From positions 58,136,909 to 58,200,908 of the forward strand of contig NC_089234.1 of NCBI RefSeq assembly GCF_963924675.1: DNA of 64,000 nucleotides. The letters run 5' to 3'. A program made the translations under genes and the position numbers. The DNA is from Phocoena phocoena. Taxonomy: Eukaryota > Chordata > Mammalia > Artiodactyla > Phocoenidae. The notes beneath the pieces were generated by a model. That model saw nothing but the letters and a program-made list of their open reading frames with translations. It was not told the DNA's origin and made no database searches. Positions 23,408 to 35,344 of the stretch are shown in pieces. Each line of letters opens with the position of its first letter. The first letter of the stretch is position 1.

Positions 23408-23614
23408 TTTTTTTTTTTTTTAACAGTACGCGGGCCTCTCACTGTTGTGGCCTCTCCTGTTGTGGAGCACAGGCTCCAGACGCACAGGCTCAGCAGCCAT
23501 GGCCCACAGGCCCAGCCGCTCCGCAGCATGTGGAATCTTCCCGGACCGGGGCACGAACCCGTGTCCCCTGCATCGGCAGGCGGACTCTCAACCACTGTGC
23601 CACCAGGGAAGCCC
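23408..23614 (-). mobile_element. CHR-type tRNA-Glu SINE, short form
   Basis: A T-run then CAGTACGCGGGCCTCTCACT, ending CCACCAGGGAAGCCC. Several CpG positions have decayed to TG/CA. No clear target duplication is visible. Confidence 0.92.
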
Positions 23615-23617
23615 TAA

Positions 23618-23735
23618 ACCTAACTTTTATATGCACTAGGAAACCAAAAAATTTGTGACTCGTTTTATTTCAATATTCACTTTATTGCGGTGTTATGGAA
23701 CTAAACCCGCAATATCTCTGAGGTCTGTCTGCCTG
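23618..23735 (-). mobile_element. Tigger/MER28-like DNA transposon end
   Basis: Reading plus: TAACTTTTATATGCACTAGG, GAAACCAAAAAATTTGTGAC, TTCACTTTATTGCGGTG, AACCCGCAATATCTCTGAGG. This is the reverse complement of the terminal region of the pogo-class Tigger2/MER28 group (CCTCGGAGATATTGCGGGTT). Only one end is present. Confidence 0.8.
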
Positions 23736-23859
23736 TATTGAAAATACAGGCAAACATTAAAAAACAATTACATTTACTATATTCAAAGAGATAAAAACCA
23801 AGTTTAAAGATTTGGCAGGGAACTGTCAACTATAAAATGTGACAAACTTGAAAAATAAC

Positions 23860-24420
23860 TAAATAAAAATTCTATAACTGAAATAGACAATAACTGAAAT
23901 TAGGAATTCAATAAATGAATTTAATAGCTTATTAGATACGGTTGAAGAATGACCTAGTAAACTGCAATTGAGAAGAAATCCTGAGTATGGCTCAGAGAAA
24001 AAGTTGAAAAATACAGAAGAGAGGGTAAGAGGCACAGGGTATACAGTGAGAAATTGTAACATATCTTTTAATAGAAACCCAAAAAGAGAAAAGAAAGAGG
24101 ATGAAGCAGGAACAGTATATAAAGAAATAATGGCTTAGGATTTTTCTAAACTAATGAAAGATACCAATCTTCAGATCCCTAGCAGAATACATAAAAAGAT
24201 ATTCATATCTAGACACATCATAGCAAAACTTCAAAGATAAAAACCAAAGAAAAGAGTTTAAAAATCAACAAGAGAAAAGGTATTTGCCTTAGTTTGACAA
24301 ATGAAGTCATAAGACAATGGAATATCTGCAATGTGTTCAAAGAAAATAACCACCCAGAATTCCATACCTAGCAAAAATAATCTTCAAGAATGAATGTAAG
24401 ATAAAATTATTTGTAGCATC
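23860..24420 (+). mobile_element. L1 ORF1/HAL1-like relic
   Basis: The run AAAGAAATAATGGCTTAGGA, CTAGACACATCATAGCAAAA, and CCACCCAGAATTCCATACCT follows the L1 ORF1 region (as carried by HAL1). Frame is lost. Confidence 0.7.
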
Positions 24421-24424
24421 AAAG

Positions 24425-24995
24425 TTATACTCAATAAAACTCTTTTTCTTCTTTAAGACCCAGTCATATATTTATTCATTTTTTTTTATCCCGTGTATTA
24501 CATAAGGTAGGCAGGAAACAAATGCTTGACAAACTGCCCTGCCATGTTAACTCAAATATATTACAACAAGAACCACTAGAATGTACTGGAACAAGAATAG
24601 GAATTTTTCTCTGCTTTCTTTGCTGCTATATCCCTCACTTAAAAAAGTGTACGCCATATAATAGGTGCTCAAAGATATTATAAAATAAATTCATATTATT
24701 AACAGAATTTTTAAAAGATTTTAGGTTCTACTACAAGAGCTGAACATAATTATTTGTTCCCTTTGTTTGTCCAGACAATAAAATCTCTATGTTATACATT
24801 CTAAAATTAGAAACACTAATTACAAATTAAATGCCCATAAGTATGGTTAACTTGAAATTTTTTTAAAAAGTCAAAACTTACCTCATAAGTATGAGAATAT
24901 ATCTACATTATTAAAAAGCAGTGAAAAAAGGTGGTTCCTAACTGTGTTACTAGTTTCATCTTTCACTATGGTCTCCACATACCCTATGCTCCATT
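24425..24995. other. Unassigned AT-rich sequence
   Basis: No recognisable element. A donor-like GAG|GTAAGTTTTG is present on the minus strand near 24880, but no convincing exon lies behind it. Confidence 0.35.
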
Positions 24996-24999
24996 TCTA

Positions 25000-25410
25000 T
25001 TAAGTGATGTGCCAGTCTACACAGTCACCAGTGTCTGTCACGCATTCATGCCAAATACTGTTGTCTCTGTTCACAATGTCTTCTTCCATGCCAGTTCTCC
25101 AAGAAGAAAAGTTCTCTCATTTTTTAAGACCCAGATCAAATGTCCTTTCTTCTGAAAAGGCCACCTCAACACTATCACCCCATGAGTTAGTATTAACTCT
25201 CTCCTCTTATTCAGATAGTACAAAGGCCTTTTATAGAAGGTACTACATTGTGTTCATCATTTGTATATGGTGTCTACCTCATGAGACCTAGAAGGTAAGG
25301 GCCATGTCTTTTCCATTCTTTTATCTCCCTACTGCCAAGCACCAATCTTAGTGTTTAAGACATAGTGAGTATCCAAAACTGTTTGCTAAGGTGATGAAAG
25401 AAAGAATGAG
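25000..25410 (+). mobile_element. L2 LINE 3' portion
   Basis: AAGACCCAGATCAAATGTCC, CTTCTGAAAAGGCCACC, ACCTAGAAGGTAAGGGCCATG, and CTCCCTACTGCCAAGCACCA match the L2 3' end in sense order. Diverged. Confidence 0.75.
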
Positions 25411-25489
25411 GAAGTGTAACAACCTGGAGGAGACAAAGAAGAAACAACTAAAGGCAATGTGGGATCCCAGATTGGATCCTGAGACAAAA

Positions 25490-25690
25490 AAATACAGTAG
25501 GTGAAAAACTGGTGAAACTCAAATAAGGACTGTAGTTTAGTTTAATAGTACTGTACCAATAAATTTCTGGTTTTGATAATCATACTACAGCTATGTAAGT
25601 GGTTAACATTAGGGGATGCTGGGTAAAGGGTATATACAAACTCTACTATTTTTGTAACTTTTCTGTATTACTTTCAAAATAATTTCTTTA
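25490..25690 (+). mobile_element. Old L1M-type 3' end
   Basis: GGACTGTAGTTTAGTTTAATAG, TAATCATACTACAGCTATGT, GATGCTGGGTAAAGGGTATA, and TTTCTGTATTACTTTCAAAA match a common old mammalian LINE 3'-terminal sequence. The family assignment is tentative. Confidence 0.55.
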
Positions 25691-25699
25691 AAGTGCTTG

Positions 25700-26575
25700 C
25701 TGGATTGAGTTGTTTTATCAAATTGTAGAAACATCACAAAGAAATGTTCAGTTTTATACAAAGTGTTCAGATATACAAAGTAAATAAATAATGGGATACG
25801 TCAAAGGAACCATTACCAGATCTACACTATCTGAATTTTTACCAAGAATGAATTCATATACACATGTATCAAGTATAATTAAAAAACAAAGCCAAGCAAA
25901 TAAAGTATATGAAAACTACAAAGCAAATTTAATATAACTGCAAATATGTCTATGGCCAGCACAGTCAATAAAGATACAGGACTCTGAGGCACTTTTATAA
26001 GCATTCCCTGGATAACGTGGAACTTGGTGATATACAGAAGAATATGGAAATCAAAATACATGAAATCCAATACTACTGTGCAGATATTTCATTCTGACTC
26101 ATCACTGCACATGAAACCAAGCTCTATATAAAAGCACTGTGCCATGCTAGAGAATACAATAGAAAACTATGTCCCTGATAAAACTGTTGAGATTGTAAAA
26201 ATACAAATGTGAGAAGGTCAGTTTAACTTAGAGAAAAGTGAGAATTATCAAAGAAAGCACCAAATCAACAAAACATTTAGAACTACAGATATAAGGGAAA
26301 ATGCAAACGGATCTACAAGACACATTACCATTAACACATTATTATATCTCGCAGGGCCACTACAATGGCAACACCAGTATAAAAAAATTATACATTTTAC
26401 ATATCATCAAGCAATGTAAGTGAATTTTAAATCACCTTTGGAATACCGATAACAGTGGCAATGGGCAGCAATATTGGAGTGCGGTGTTATTTGAATTGAT
26501 CTGCCAGCACATGTAACCTTTAAATTATTTCAATTTAAGACAAAGGTAACTAGATAATTCTTTATCTGAAAGACT
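25700..26575. other. Unassigned AT-rich sequence
   Basis: No repeat family or exon recognised. Short frames here lack any signature. Confidence 0.4.
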
Positions 26576-26589
26576 GGTGACAAGAAAGG

Positions 26590-26960
26590 AAACAGTCTCT
26601 CATTCTACAGATATTCACTGCAATTTAGTATGTGCCAGGCACTGTGGTAGTATTGGGGACACAGAAAAATACAGTTCCAGCCTTATTGGGGTTTATAATG
26701 AGACAGCACTAATAAATGTGATGATGTTACGTGAGAGAGAAACAGGAGGCAATGGAAGCTCAGAGCCTGGTCAGGGAAGGCGCCTCCCAGATTCCAGTTA
26801 CATTGACCCTGGGGTCTAAAGGATGAGTGAGAGTTGGCTAGACAAAGGGAGTGAAGGCGGGAAGTGGGGTTCTTGGCAGGTAAGGCACCTTACATGAAGG
26901 AAGATCTGGAAGCACATGGAGCATGGCAGATCAAGGAAGTGAGGAGAATTCAGAATGCCA
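26590..26960 (-). mobile_element. L2 LINE relic, antisense
   Basis: TATTCACTGCAATTTAGTATGTGCCAGGCACTG (near 26610-26645), GGGGACACAGAAAAATACAG, and GGTCAGGGAAGGCGCCTC resemble the reverse complement of L2 3' sequence (AGGCCTTCCCTGACC). Confidence 0.65.
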
Positions 26961-26964
26961 GAAT

Positions 26965-29000
26965 GTACAGTGGGATGCAGTAGTATATGCATTTATCAGC
27001 CCATAGCATGATTTTCAAAAACACAGAGAGACTTATAAGGATGTTTTTCTTAAGCTACATATAGTAATGGTTTATCATTACGATTATCACTACTTTTGCC
27101 AAAGTAAGAACAGGTTTTAATGAAAAGCTGTATTTCAAAGATGTTTTCTTTGCTTTTAAGGAAACTGCATAAACTAGACTTTGAAAATAAAGTAGAATAT
27201 GTCAACAGGGGGAAAAAGATCAATTTGCACTAAGGGTACACTGGAATCACAACCTAACTATCCAGGCCTTTAAAATTGTTGAATTCAAAAAAAGATGGCT
27301 CATTATTAAAGAAATTCCTAATTTCTTCAGCCAGCTACTTTGAAAAAGTTACCAAGTCTGGCTGAAGTCCCTTACTCATAAGATCCTAAAATTTTCCAGA
27401 ATAAATAAATTGCTCTAACCTTGGCAGTAAATAATAATTAAATGTGATAAATACTGAATTAACCAAATCCAAATTAGTTCTACGTATCTAATATCAAGAA
27501 AATTATGTTGAAAGCTACCCACATAACAATTCTTCAATTTAAAAGGAATCCATTTAAATAATAAACCTGATTAAATTTTATTTCTCATTTTTTGTGAGTT
27601 CAGCATCTGCTTTCTGTCACAGGTCTTTTAATTTCTGGGTTAACTAATTATATGTTGAGAAAGCACAGTGATACACTGTATGAAGAAAATGCTACAGACT
27701 TGCTAAATAAATAACACGTAAAGTTCATGCTGGTCTTGAGGACAGGTCTACTGTACTGGCCTAAGAGAACTGGGTAGCAGGAGACTCAGGCACTGGGCGC
27801 AGCTCTCTGGCAGGAAAGGCCTGGGTCCGATCTCCGCAGGTCAGCTTGCTTCCTGTCTCCGAATGTATTGATAGATCTGTTAGCGGGACTGGGGCATACA
27901 AGTTTTCTTCCACCTTTGTGCACTCTCTGAAAGGGGTAAATTTCTAAAATACAAGTTGTTGCTTGACTAACATCAGGTAATGTGCTTCTGTAGCAAGACC
28001 AAAGTCTATTTCAATCCTTGTGAATTCTACAAGCATTTAACATTATGTGAATATTTTGAAATCTATTTCGAAGTTTATGTGGTGGGTGCCTGACTTCAGA
28101 TTTCCCTAACAAAAGTTATCTGCAGAGTTCCCACTGAATAGCTTGTGACACCAAACTTCTCCTTCCAACCACCTACCTACCCCCTTCCCTCTCTTTACAC
28201 CCTCAAATGCAAGTAACACTTCACATGACACTTATCTCCGGGATTATCATATAACTACCATTTATGGTTAGATCCATTTTTTTGGCACTTGACTGAACAA
28301 CCCAATCAATAGCAACAAGGACACTCTGCTGTCAAAAACAGATGCTGCTCCAGCTGCTGGCTCCCCTGGGGCCGATGCTGGGGCACCATGTTGGAGAGTC
28401 CTGCCAGGCCGGCCCCTTGTGCCATGATCACTCTGCTCCATCACACACACACAGACATAGACATCAGGTAGAGCACTAACTCACATGGGTCATTAAAGAA
28501 CTTGACTGTAATTAGGCAACGCTACAGGCCAATATATGATAGCCTCCTTTGTAATTCCAAAAGCCTAAAAATTAGACATGGCTGCCTATACTATAAACTG
28601 CATTCATATCTGTTATAACTGACAAAAAGAAGGAGAAATAAGAGAAAGCAAATGCTCATATAATAAATAACCTTTCTACAATATAGGCAGAGAGCTAGAT
28701 ACAAGGCTGAGCTGCATTAACATACTCACAATATAGGAAATGATATACCTGAATGACTATTTAATAGAAAACCTACTGAAAGTTAGGATTCCTCCTCCAA
28801 CCCTATCCTCTTCAACCTTTATCTATCACACATATATATGCGAAGTTGAGTAACACGCCCAAACAACCTAGAAATAAGGATATTTGAATGCTGAACTCAA
28901 TAGCTACTGAAGACACGATTAGAAGGAAACCAGTTTAGAAATCCTTTGTAATATAAAAGGGAATATAATTTTACAAAATAGAATCTGCTTTTAAAAAAGT
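26965..29000. other. Unassigned sequence with a GC-rich patch
   Basis: Mostly AT-rich and repeat-free to my eye. 27770-27900 and 28300-28450 are GC-richer. In the latter, the minus strand is open for 60 codons (MEQSDHGTRGRPGRTLQHGA...), but I do not recognise the product. A short (CA)n lies at 28442-28453. Confidence 0.35.
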
Positions 29001-29006
29001 AATCAT

Positions 29007-29360
29007 GGGACTTTCCTGGTGGCGCAGTGGTTAAGAATCCGCCTGCCAATGCAGGGGACATAGTTTCAAGCCCTGGTCCAGGAAGATCCCACATGTTGCG
29101 GAGCAACTAAGCCCGTGAGCCACAACTACTGAGCCTGTGTTCTAGAGCCCATGAGCCACAACTACTGAGCCCACATGCCACAACTACTGAAACCCGTGCG
29201 CCTAGATCCCGTTCTCCACAACTAGAGAAGCCACTGCAATGAAAAGCCCACGCACTGAAACGAAGAGTAATCCCTGATCACCACAACCAGAGAAAGCCCG
29301 CGTGCAGCAACGAAGACCAATGCAGCCAAAATAAATAAATAAATTTTATTAAAAATTAAA
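29007..29360 (+). mobile_element. CHR-type tRNA-Glu SINE, long form
   Basis: GGGACTTTCCTGGTGGCGCA, repeated CACAACTACTGAGCC modules, CAACGAAGACCAATGCAGCC, and an AAATAAATAAATTTTATT tail. The short duplication TAATCAT is on both sides. Confidence 0.92.
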
Positions 29361-29369
29361 AAAAATAAT

Positions 29370-30950
29370 CATAAACACTTACTGTTTTTTCCCCAGATTA
29401 CGGACATACATATTCTAGAAAATGTATCAAAATATTTTTAAAGGAAAGATAATTTGAAATGGATGTAAGAATCTCAAATACTACAAAATAATAATTTAAA
29501 AATCATGATGAGAAGAAAGACAGGGAATTCATCAAGGGAAAATGACATGGTTCTATAAAAACGGCATGGAACAGCAGGTGGACTAAGTTCTAAAGTAAGT
29601 GAAGACAGTTAAAAATTATGCTCAATCAACTTAAAAAAATATGTTCATACATGCACACAAGTCTCACACACATATATACTGTCATTTAACAGCATGAATC
29701 CCAGAGGAATGCAAACATTGTTTATCAAATATCTTCACACATATCATACTCCGCTAGGCTACCCACAGTAAAGAAAAATAAAGTTGTTTTGAAGATTTTA
29801 GAGGAAAGGTACTTTACATAATAAAGTACCAATCTCAAAATATATTTTAAAAACATATTCTTTCAGGAATGAAGAAAAATACCCAAGATCCTCTAACAAG
29901 AATCAAAGGAAAGGATCTTGAAAATGGCAAAGGGTAGGCCAGACAAGACAAACAGCTCAAGCCCAAGATCAGGGAAGAAATGGTAACAGAGGACCTAGCT
30001 TCTGTATGTATGTGTATTTACTCCCTGCATTCATCCATAAAAGATGAGTGTTGATATCTGTTTTATACAAGTTCAAGTTTCCAGGTCTCAGCAAACTTCC
30101 TCTTAAACCCAAGAGGACTTACCAGGGAGGTAGCAGACCTGCAGTCAATTAAGTTCTTAAAGTCAGGGAGAGTGGCTGAGATGCCAGAAGCCTGAATACG
30201 AGCAAATGCCAACAACAACAAAGTTAAGGACGAAAATTCAGAAAATAACAGGTAAGAAAATAATGCACTCACCCTCAGCAAAAAACTTTAGAAAAAATCA
30301 AACAGATTATTTCTGAGTACCCAGAAGTAAAGTATCAATATCTTTAGATGCCAGGATGGAGTTACTTAGGCACTAAACCTCAAAAACTAAGCTCATTTCT
30401 CCTCTTAATAAGGCAGGTGACAAATTATTTTCATGCTATAATTATGGAGAAGAGAGAAAAATAAGTGTAAGGCAGTTAGGTGAATTCACTAATTGACTTA
30501 AAGACTAAAATATAAATAACCAAAGTAGACTGATCAGTAAAGCAACAACAATGGGAGGGAGGTCTCCCTTTGCCCTATCCTACTCAATACATACATAACC
30601 TCAATAAAGCAGGAGTAAAACAGTGAGAATGTTGGGAAAGATGAGATAGCTGAATGCAAAAGCATAATAACCTCCTCCCTCAAAGTAGTTTGGGATGTAA
30701 GTGCTTTGGGGTGGGGCTTGGAAGCTGGGCCCTCTGCTCATCCTGTAAGGACTGACTACAACTGCTCCACGAAATTTCCTTTGAAATAAGAACAGGTAAA
30801 GAACACTAAGCACACATGAAATATGAACAAAAAACTTAAGAAATTTAAGCCTGCTGTAGAACTCAAGCTGGTCCAAACTTAAGTCAGAAAGTACCTTTGG
30901 CCATAGAGCCCCCTCCTCATCAGAAGGGCACTATCCATGCAGAACCCTGA
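29370..30950. other. Unassigned sequence
   Basis: No recognised dispersed repeat or exon. The minus-strand open frames at 30063-30281 and 30601-30876 have no known domain. Confidence 0.4.
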
Positions 30951-30957
30951 GAGCTAA

Positions 30958-31674
30958 GTGGAAGGTGTGCACAGCCACGAGGAGGAGGACATGAGCCGGG
31001 AGCTTTTTTTTTGCTGTACACGGGGCTCTCACTGTTGTGGCCTCTCCCACTGCGGAGCACAGGCTCCGGACACGCAGGCCCAGCAGCCATGGCTCACGGG
31101 CCCAGCCGCTCCGCGGCATGTGGGATCCTCCCGGACCGGGGCACGAACCCGCGTCCCCTGCATCGGCAGGTGGACTCTCAACCACTGCGCCACCAGGGAA
31201 GCCCAGAGCCGGGAGCTTTTGCACAAAGCAGGTGGGATTACCCAGAAGGATGTGGGAGTCCAGTTTTGGCGTAATGCTAACCCAAATCTGAGCAGTTCCA
31301 CCTGGTATCTAACCAATAAAGAGCTAGACAGGGAACAATTCTCCTGCGCAATCAAGAGGATAAACTCTAAAACTGATTTTAGGGAACAGGCCTGGCCTCG
31401 TTTACGTATTAATAAGGCCAAGATGACGGCCTTTACTATTACTTTTCAGATGTCTCATGTCCCCACTACTGACTCCCTCTGCCAACCTTTTCATATATAT
31501 ATTGTGGATATTGTGATTAAGAAACATTGGTTCAGAGTGCAAAAAGGAGAGAAGTTGGGGAAGAATTTGCAGTTGTTCTGGGGAAGAGGAGCCCAGGCAG
31601 AATCTGAGCTGCCGAGGGTCAAGAGCCTGTGGTCTCCCAGAGTAAGGATAAACATAAATAATAAAAATATATAA
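30958..31674 (+). other. Longest open frame in the window, SINE-containing
   Basis: This frame is open for 238 codons from a GTG; the first ATG is at 30991. Codons covering 31004-31204 translate an antisense CHR SINE (CTRGSHCCGLSHCG...), and the SINE plus its target duplication keep the frame. The following 157 codons (SRELLHKAGGITQKDVGVQF...) run without a stop to 31674. I do not recognise this part, and it shows no membrane segment or known motif. There is no promoter, Kozak context, or splice evidence. It may be a relic of an unidentified repeat or simply a chance open frame. Confidence 0.25.
31004..31204 (-). mobile_element. CHR-type tRNA-Glu SINE, short form
   Basis: A short T-run then GCTGTACACGGGGCTCTCAC, ending CCACCAGGGAAGCCC. 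The 15-bp target duplication GAGCCGGGAGCTTTT is perfect on both sides, and the tail is unusually short. Confidence 0.94.
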
Positions 31675-31679
31675 AAGGA

Positions 31680-32775
31680 AAAAAAGAACTATGAACTTAT
31701 AATTTAAGTGACAGGAGGTTATTTAAACTAGAAGAATATATAAACTGAAAAAAACCCAGAGAATCAGGAGGAATATATTGGATTGACCCACGTAAAATTG
31801 CCATTTTCATAGATCCAAAAAAGTCCAGTATCAGCAATTTTATAAAGTTCAAATGAATAACTACACAGTGCTTTGCACTGAAAAATTCAGTGTAACTACA
31901 CTGGAGAGCACCAGAATGAAGAGAAGTTTCAGACTCAGTGTGAAGGATGCACCTCTGACAAACAGCAAATGGAGTATGCAAACAAACAGAACAGGGTAAC
32001 CCCCTCTCAAGAGATTTCTGTATTGGGTGGTCTCTAAAGTCCCTTCTGAATATTCTGAAAGTTCTTGCCCACTTAGTCTAAGCAATTTCTGGTGGGTTTA
32101 AGACAGGTGGATTTGAAAGGAATGTACCCTGAAAAAAGAGAATGGGACGAGAGAAATTCAGGAAGGCAAGAAAATGACCACTTCCACCACGTTCAGCCCA
32201 CTCTCTGCAGAACCGAGTGATCATCCTGCCTTGATCACAGTGAAATCTCAACCAACATCTTGCAGGCAGGGGAAAGAAATGAGCCCTATAAACAAGTGCT
32301 TGCTATAAATTTAAAGGAAGGATTTAGCACCAGTAAAATGCAGAACAGGGTCTGGAAGGTAAGGCTTCACTGAGCTAAAGGGACTTAAACTGCAGAACTG
32401 TGCCTTAGGTAGTAGTTAGGGACACAGAATGGAGAGCATTCCAGGGGCTGAAGCCCAAGAAGCAGCCCAGCAGAGCCAGAGACAATGAATTTGAACAGTC
32501 TGGGGTGATGAGTCAGAACAAGTGGGTTGAGGCCAAGACTAGGGACAAGGACCATCTTGATTGCCAAGCTCAGGCTGACACTGTAAGTTTGTTCACTATA
32601 GTCTTTTAAGTATAGTTTATAGACAAAATGGAAGACTGAAATAATAAGTGAAGGGATAGTTCATGTCTTCATGAACATGCTTGAAGTATCACCATGTTTA
32701 GGACCCAGACAAAGAAAAAAGCAAAAACATGTTTTGATTAATCAGTTGCTGCTTCGTTTTTCTTTCAGGTCAGAT
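31680..32775. other. Unassigned sequence
   Basis: No recognised gene or repeat. Minus-strand open frames near 31697-32085 lack any known motif. Confidence 0.4.
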
Positions 32776-32789
32776 TTTGCTACATTTTA

Positions 32790-32792
<3 letters not shown>

Positions 32793-32820
<28 letters not shown>

Positions 32821-33012
32821 GTGGTACGTGGGCCTCTCACTGCTGTGGCCTCTCCCATTGAGGAGCACAGGCTCCGGACGCGCCGGCCCAGCGGCCATGG
32901 CTCACGGGCCCAGCCGCTCCACGGCACGTGGGATCCTCCTGGACCGGGGCACGAACCCGCGTCCCCCGCATTGGCAGGCGGACTCCCAACCACTGCGCCA
33001 CCAGGGAAGCCC
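32793..33012 (-). mobile_element. CHR-type tRNA-Glu SINE, short form
   Basis: A 28-nt T-run, GTGGTACGTGGGCCTCTCAC, then CCACCAGGGAAGCCC. A perfect 16-bp duplication, GCTACATTTTACTCTT, lies at 32779-32794 and 33013-33028, indicating a relatively young insertion. Confidence 0.95.
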
Positions 33013-33429
33013 GCTACATTTTACTCTTAATGGTTTACAAGCCATATTAAAAATGTCTTGTTGTTTTTATTACACCAATTTTTCTACACACTTCTACCAC
33101 AAAAGTTACTAGCCCATGTTTACCTTGCATTTCCTCTCTAATGAAAAAACCCACCTCAGCTCAAATGTGAGAAAAGCAATAACAGCAAACATTTTTGGGG
33201 CATTTACCGGCAAGGCAGTGGCATTTCAAGGAGCTGAATGGAAGGAGTGGTCCACGTGGGGTACAGGCAACAGGGGGGTACACCTTGTCTGTAGAGAATT
33301 TAAAATCAGTAATAAACTGACTACAGTCAGTCTGCTGCTTATTATCACTTTGCATAGGCAATTCTAAACAATTCTGACTCTTCCCTGCTGGGGCTGATGC
33401 CTCCCATCTCAGCCATCTCTCCTTGGTCT

Positions 33430-33605
33430 ACCATCAGTACTAGTGCTCGGCATCATATGAAGTGTTTTACACGAACTCTCCTTTAACCCTCATTTTACAG
33501 ACGGGAAAAGAGGCTCGGGAGACTGAGGTAAATAGGAGAATGAGGATTTACCCCAGGCAGCCTGATTACCAGGGCTGTATGTTTAACCTACAAGCTACTA
33601 CCACT
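33430..33605 (-). mobile_element. MIR SINE, antisense
   Basis: CCTCATTTTACAGACGGGAAAAGAGGCTCGG, GTAAATAGGAGAATGAGGATTTACCCCAGGCAGCCTGA follow antisense MIR in order with moderate divergence (described by position; key block 33488-33565). Confidence 0.7.
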
Positions 33606-33646
33606 CAGGGAAAATGAGCAAAAGACAGGAGAAACCCCCAGTTTCT

Positions 33647-33689
33647 CCAGCATTCATTTTAATGAAGTCCAGCATTCATTTTAATGAAC
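33647..33689. repeat. 22-bp tandem duplication
   Basis: CCAGCATTCATTTTAATGAA occurs at 33647 and again at 33669 with period 22. The two copies are identical apart from the last bases, so the duplication is recent. Confidence 0.85.
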
Positions 33690-33994
33690 AATGACATCTA
33701 TGTTTAGGTACTGTCAAAACTGCCATAATAGAATTTTTTTTCTTAATTGCTTTAATTTTAGACTGTGCCTTTTACTGGAAGTCATCACATTGAGAGAATG
33801 TAGAACGCAAATAAGCAAGAAACAATGTACTTGCATTTCTTCAATGGTTAATAATTTAACTATGTAAACAACTCATTTCCTCTCCTAAGTTTCTCCATCT
33901 ATTAAGTAGAATGTTAAGTTACAGTCTTCAAAAGTTCAATGAGGGCAGAATTTCTCTAATAATATAAAATCTTTAGACCATAAAACTACAAAGA

Positions 33995-34360
33995 GGGACT
34001 TCCCTGGTGGCGCAGTGGTTAAGAATCCACCTGCCAATGCAGGCAGGGGACACGGGTTCGAGCCCTGGTCCAGGAAGACCCCACATGCCGCAGAGCAACT
34101 AAGCCCGTGCGCCACAACTACTGAGCCTGCGAGCCACAACTACTGAAGCCTGCACACCCTAGAGCCCGCGTGCCACAATTACTGAGCCCACGTGCTGCAA
34201 CTACTGAAGCCCATGTGCCTAGAGACTGTACTCTGCAACAAGAGAAGCCACCGCAATGAGAGGCCTGCACACCGCAAAGAGTGGCCCCTGCTCACTGCAA
34301 CTATAGAAAACCCCACGCGCAGCAACAAAGACCCAACACAGCCCCAAAACAAAACAAACA
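33995..34360 (+). mobile_element. CHR-type tRNA-Glu SINE, long form, expanded
   Basis: GGGACTTCCCTGGTGGCGCA and GGTTCGAGCCCTGGTCCAGG, then several CACAACTACTGA modules. It is longer than its neighbours, partly through an AATGCAGGCAGGGG head duplication and extra modules. The tail is (CAAAA)n. The target duplication AAAACTACAAAGAG / AAAACTACCAAGAG is clear. Confidence 0.93.
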
Positions 34361-34644
34361 AAAACTACCAAGAGAGGTCACTGTTGTCAGGACCTTGGAA
34401 ATTACAGTGGAGACATCTTCCCTCATGCCATCGCCCAAATACTGAAAGGGAAAAGATAAGAGAAATAAAATTGCCTTCACAAATTTAAACTTAAAAATCA
34501 ATACATACTGAATATGAATAGAACCATGTAGTAGCTTTAGAGACGCAAAAACAGCTTCCAAACCCAGACTTCCAAACACTGGATGTATTAACACAACTAA
34601 AGAAGAAAGTGACAGACAGCAGGTAGTCAGCAATGTATGCAGAG

Positions 34645-35110
34645 ACTAAGGCAGTGGTAGGCAAAATTCTAGGATGGCTTCCTAATGTATACATCCTCTA
34701 TAATTCCCTTCCCTTGAGTGTGGGCAGGACCATGAATATTACGGGTTTCACCCTCTATAATTAGGTTAAGTTATATGACCAAGGTAAGGAAATTTTGCAG
34801 ATGTAATTAAGGCCCCAAATCCATTGGTTCTCAAGTCCATCAAGACGGAGACCATCTAGGGTGAAACTGATAATCAGATGGAGGCTTTTCAAAGGATCAG
34901 AGATTGTAAGTCTGTAAAAGATTCTCAAAGTGACCTTGAAGAAGCAAAAAACTATGTTGTGGAGAAGGACATGTGGCAGGGCAGCCTCTAGGAGCAAAAG
35001 GCTTCAGTCCTACAACCACAAGGACCTGAACTCTGCCCACAGCCACTGAGCTTGGATGAGGAACCCAACTTTCGGAAAAGATCACAGCCCCAGCCACCAT
35101 CATTCACACC
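34645..35110 (+). mobile_element. Old LTR-like dispersed repeat, family unresolved
   Basis: CCCTTGAGTGTGGGCAGGAC, GATTAGG-like TAATTAGGTTAAGTTATATG, TTTTGCAGATGTAATTAAGG, GGCAGCCTCTAGGAGC, and CAGTCCTACAACCACAAGGA are familiar from a dispersed mammalian repeat of MaLR/LTR style. I cannot name the subfamily without a library. A SINE interrupts it at 35123. Confidence 0.55.
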
Positions 35111-35122
35111 AAACTGCACAGC

Positions 35123-35336
35123 TTTTTTTTTTTTTTTTTTTTTTTTGGTACACGGGCCTTTCACTGTTGTGGCCTCTCCCGTCGCAGAGCACAGGCTCCG
35201 GACGCACAGGCCCAGTGGCCATAGCTTACGGGCCCAGCCGCTCCGCGGTATGTGGGATCTTCCCAGACCGGGGCACGAACCTGTGTCCCCTGCATCGGCA
35301 GGCGGACTCTCAACCACTGCGCCACCAGCGAAGCCC
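35123..35336 (-). mobile_element. CHR-type tRNA-Glu SINE, short form
   Basis: A T-run, GGTACACGGGCCTTTCACTG, then CCACCAGCGAAGCCC (one head mismatch). The duplication CTGCACAGCTTTT lies at 35114-35126 and 35337-35349. Confidence 0.95.
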
Positions 35337-35344
35337 CTGCACAG

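Noticed and set aside
24860..24920. Minus-strand donor GAG|GTAAGTTTTG with upstream acceptor-like sequence
   Set aside because: The only exon it could define is about 21 nt of AT-rich sequence with no coding content.
33495..33950. CRISPR-like or other spaced repeats
   Set aside because: Only a two-copy 22-bp tandem exists; there is no regular repeat-spacer pattern anywhere in the window, and the genome is mammalian.
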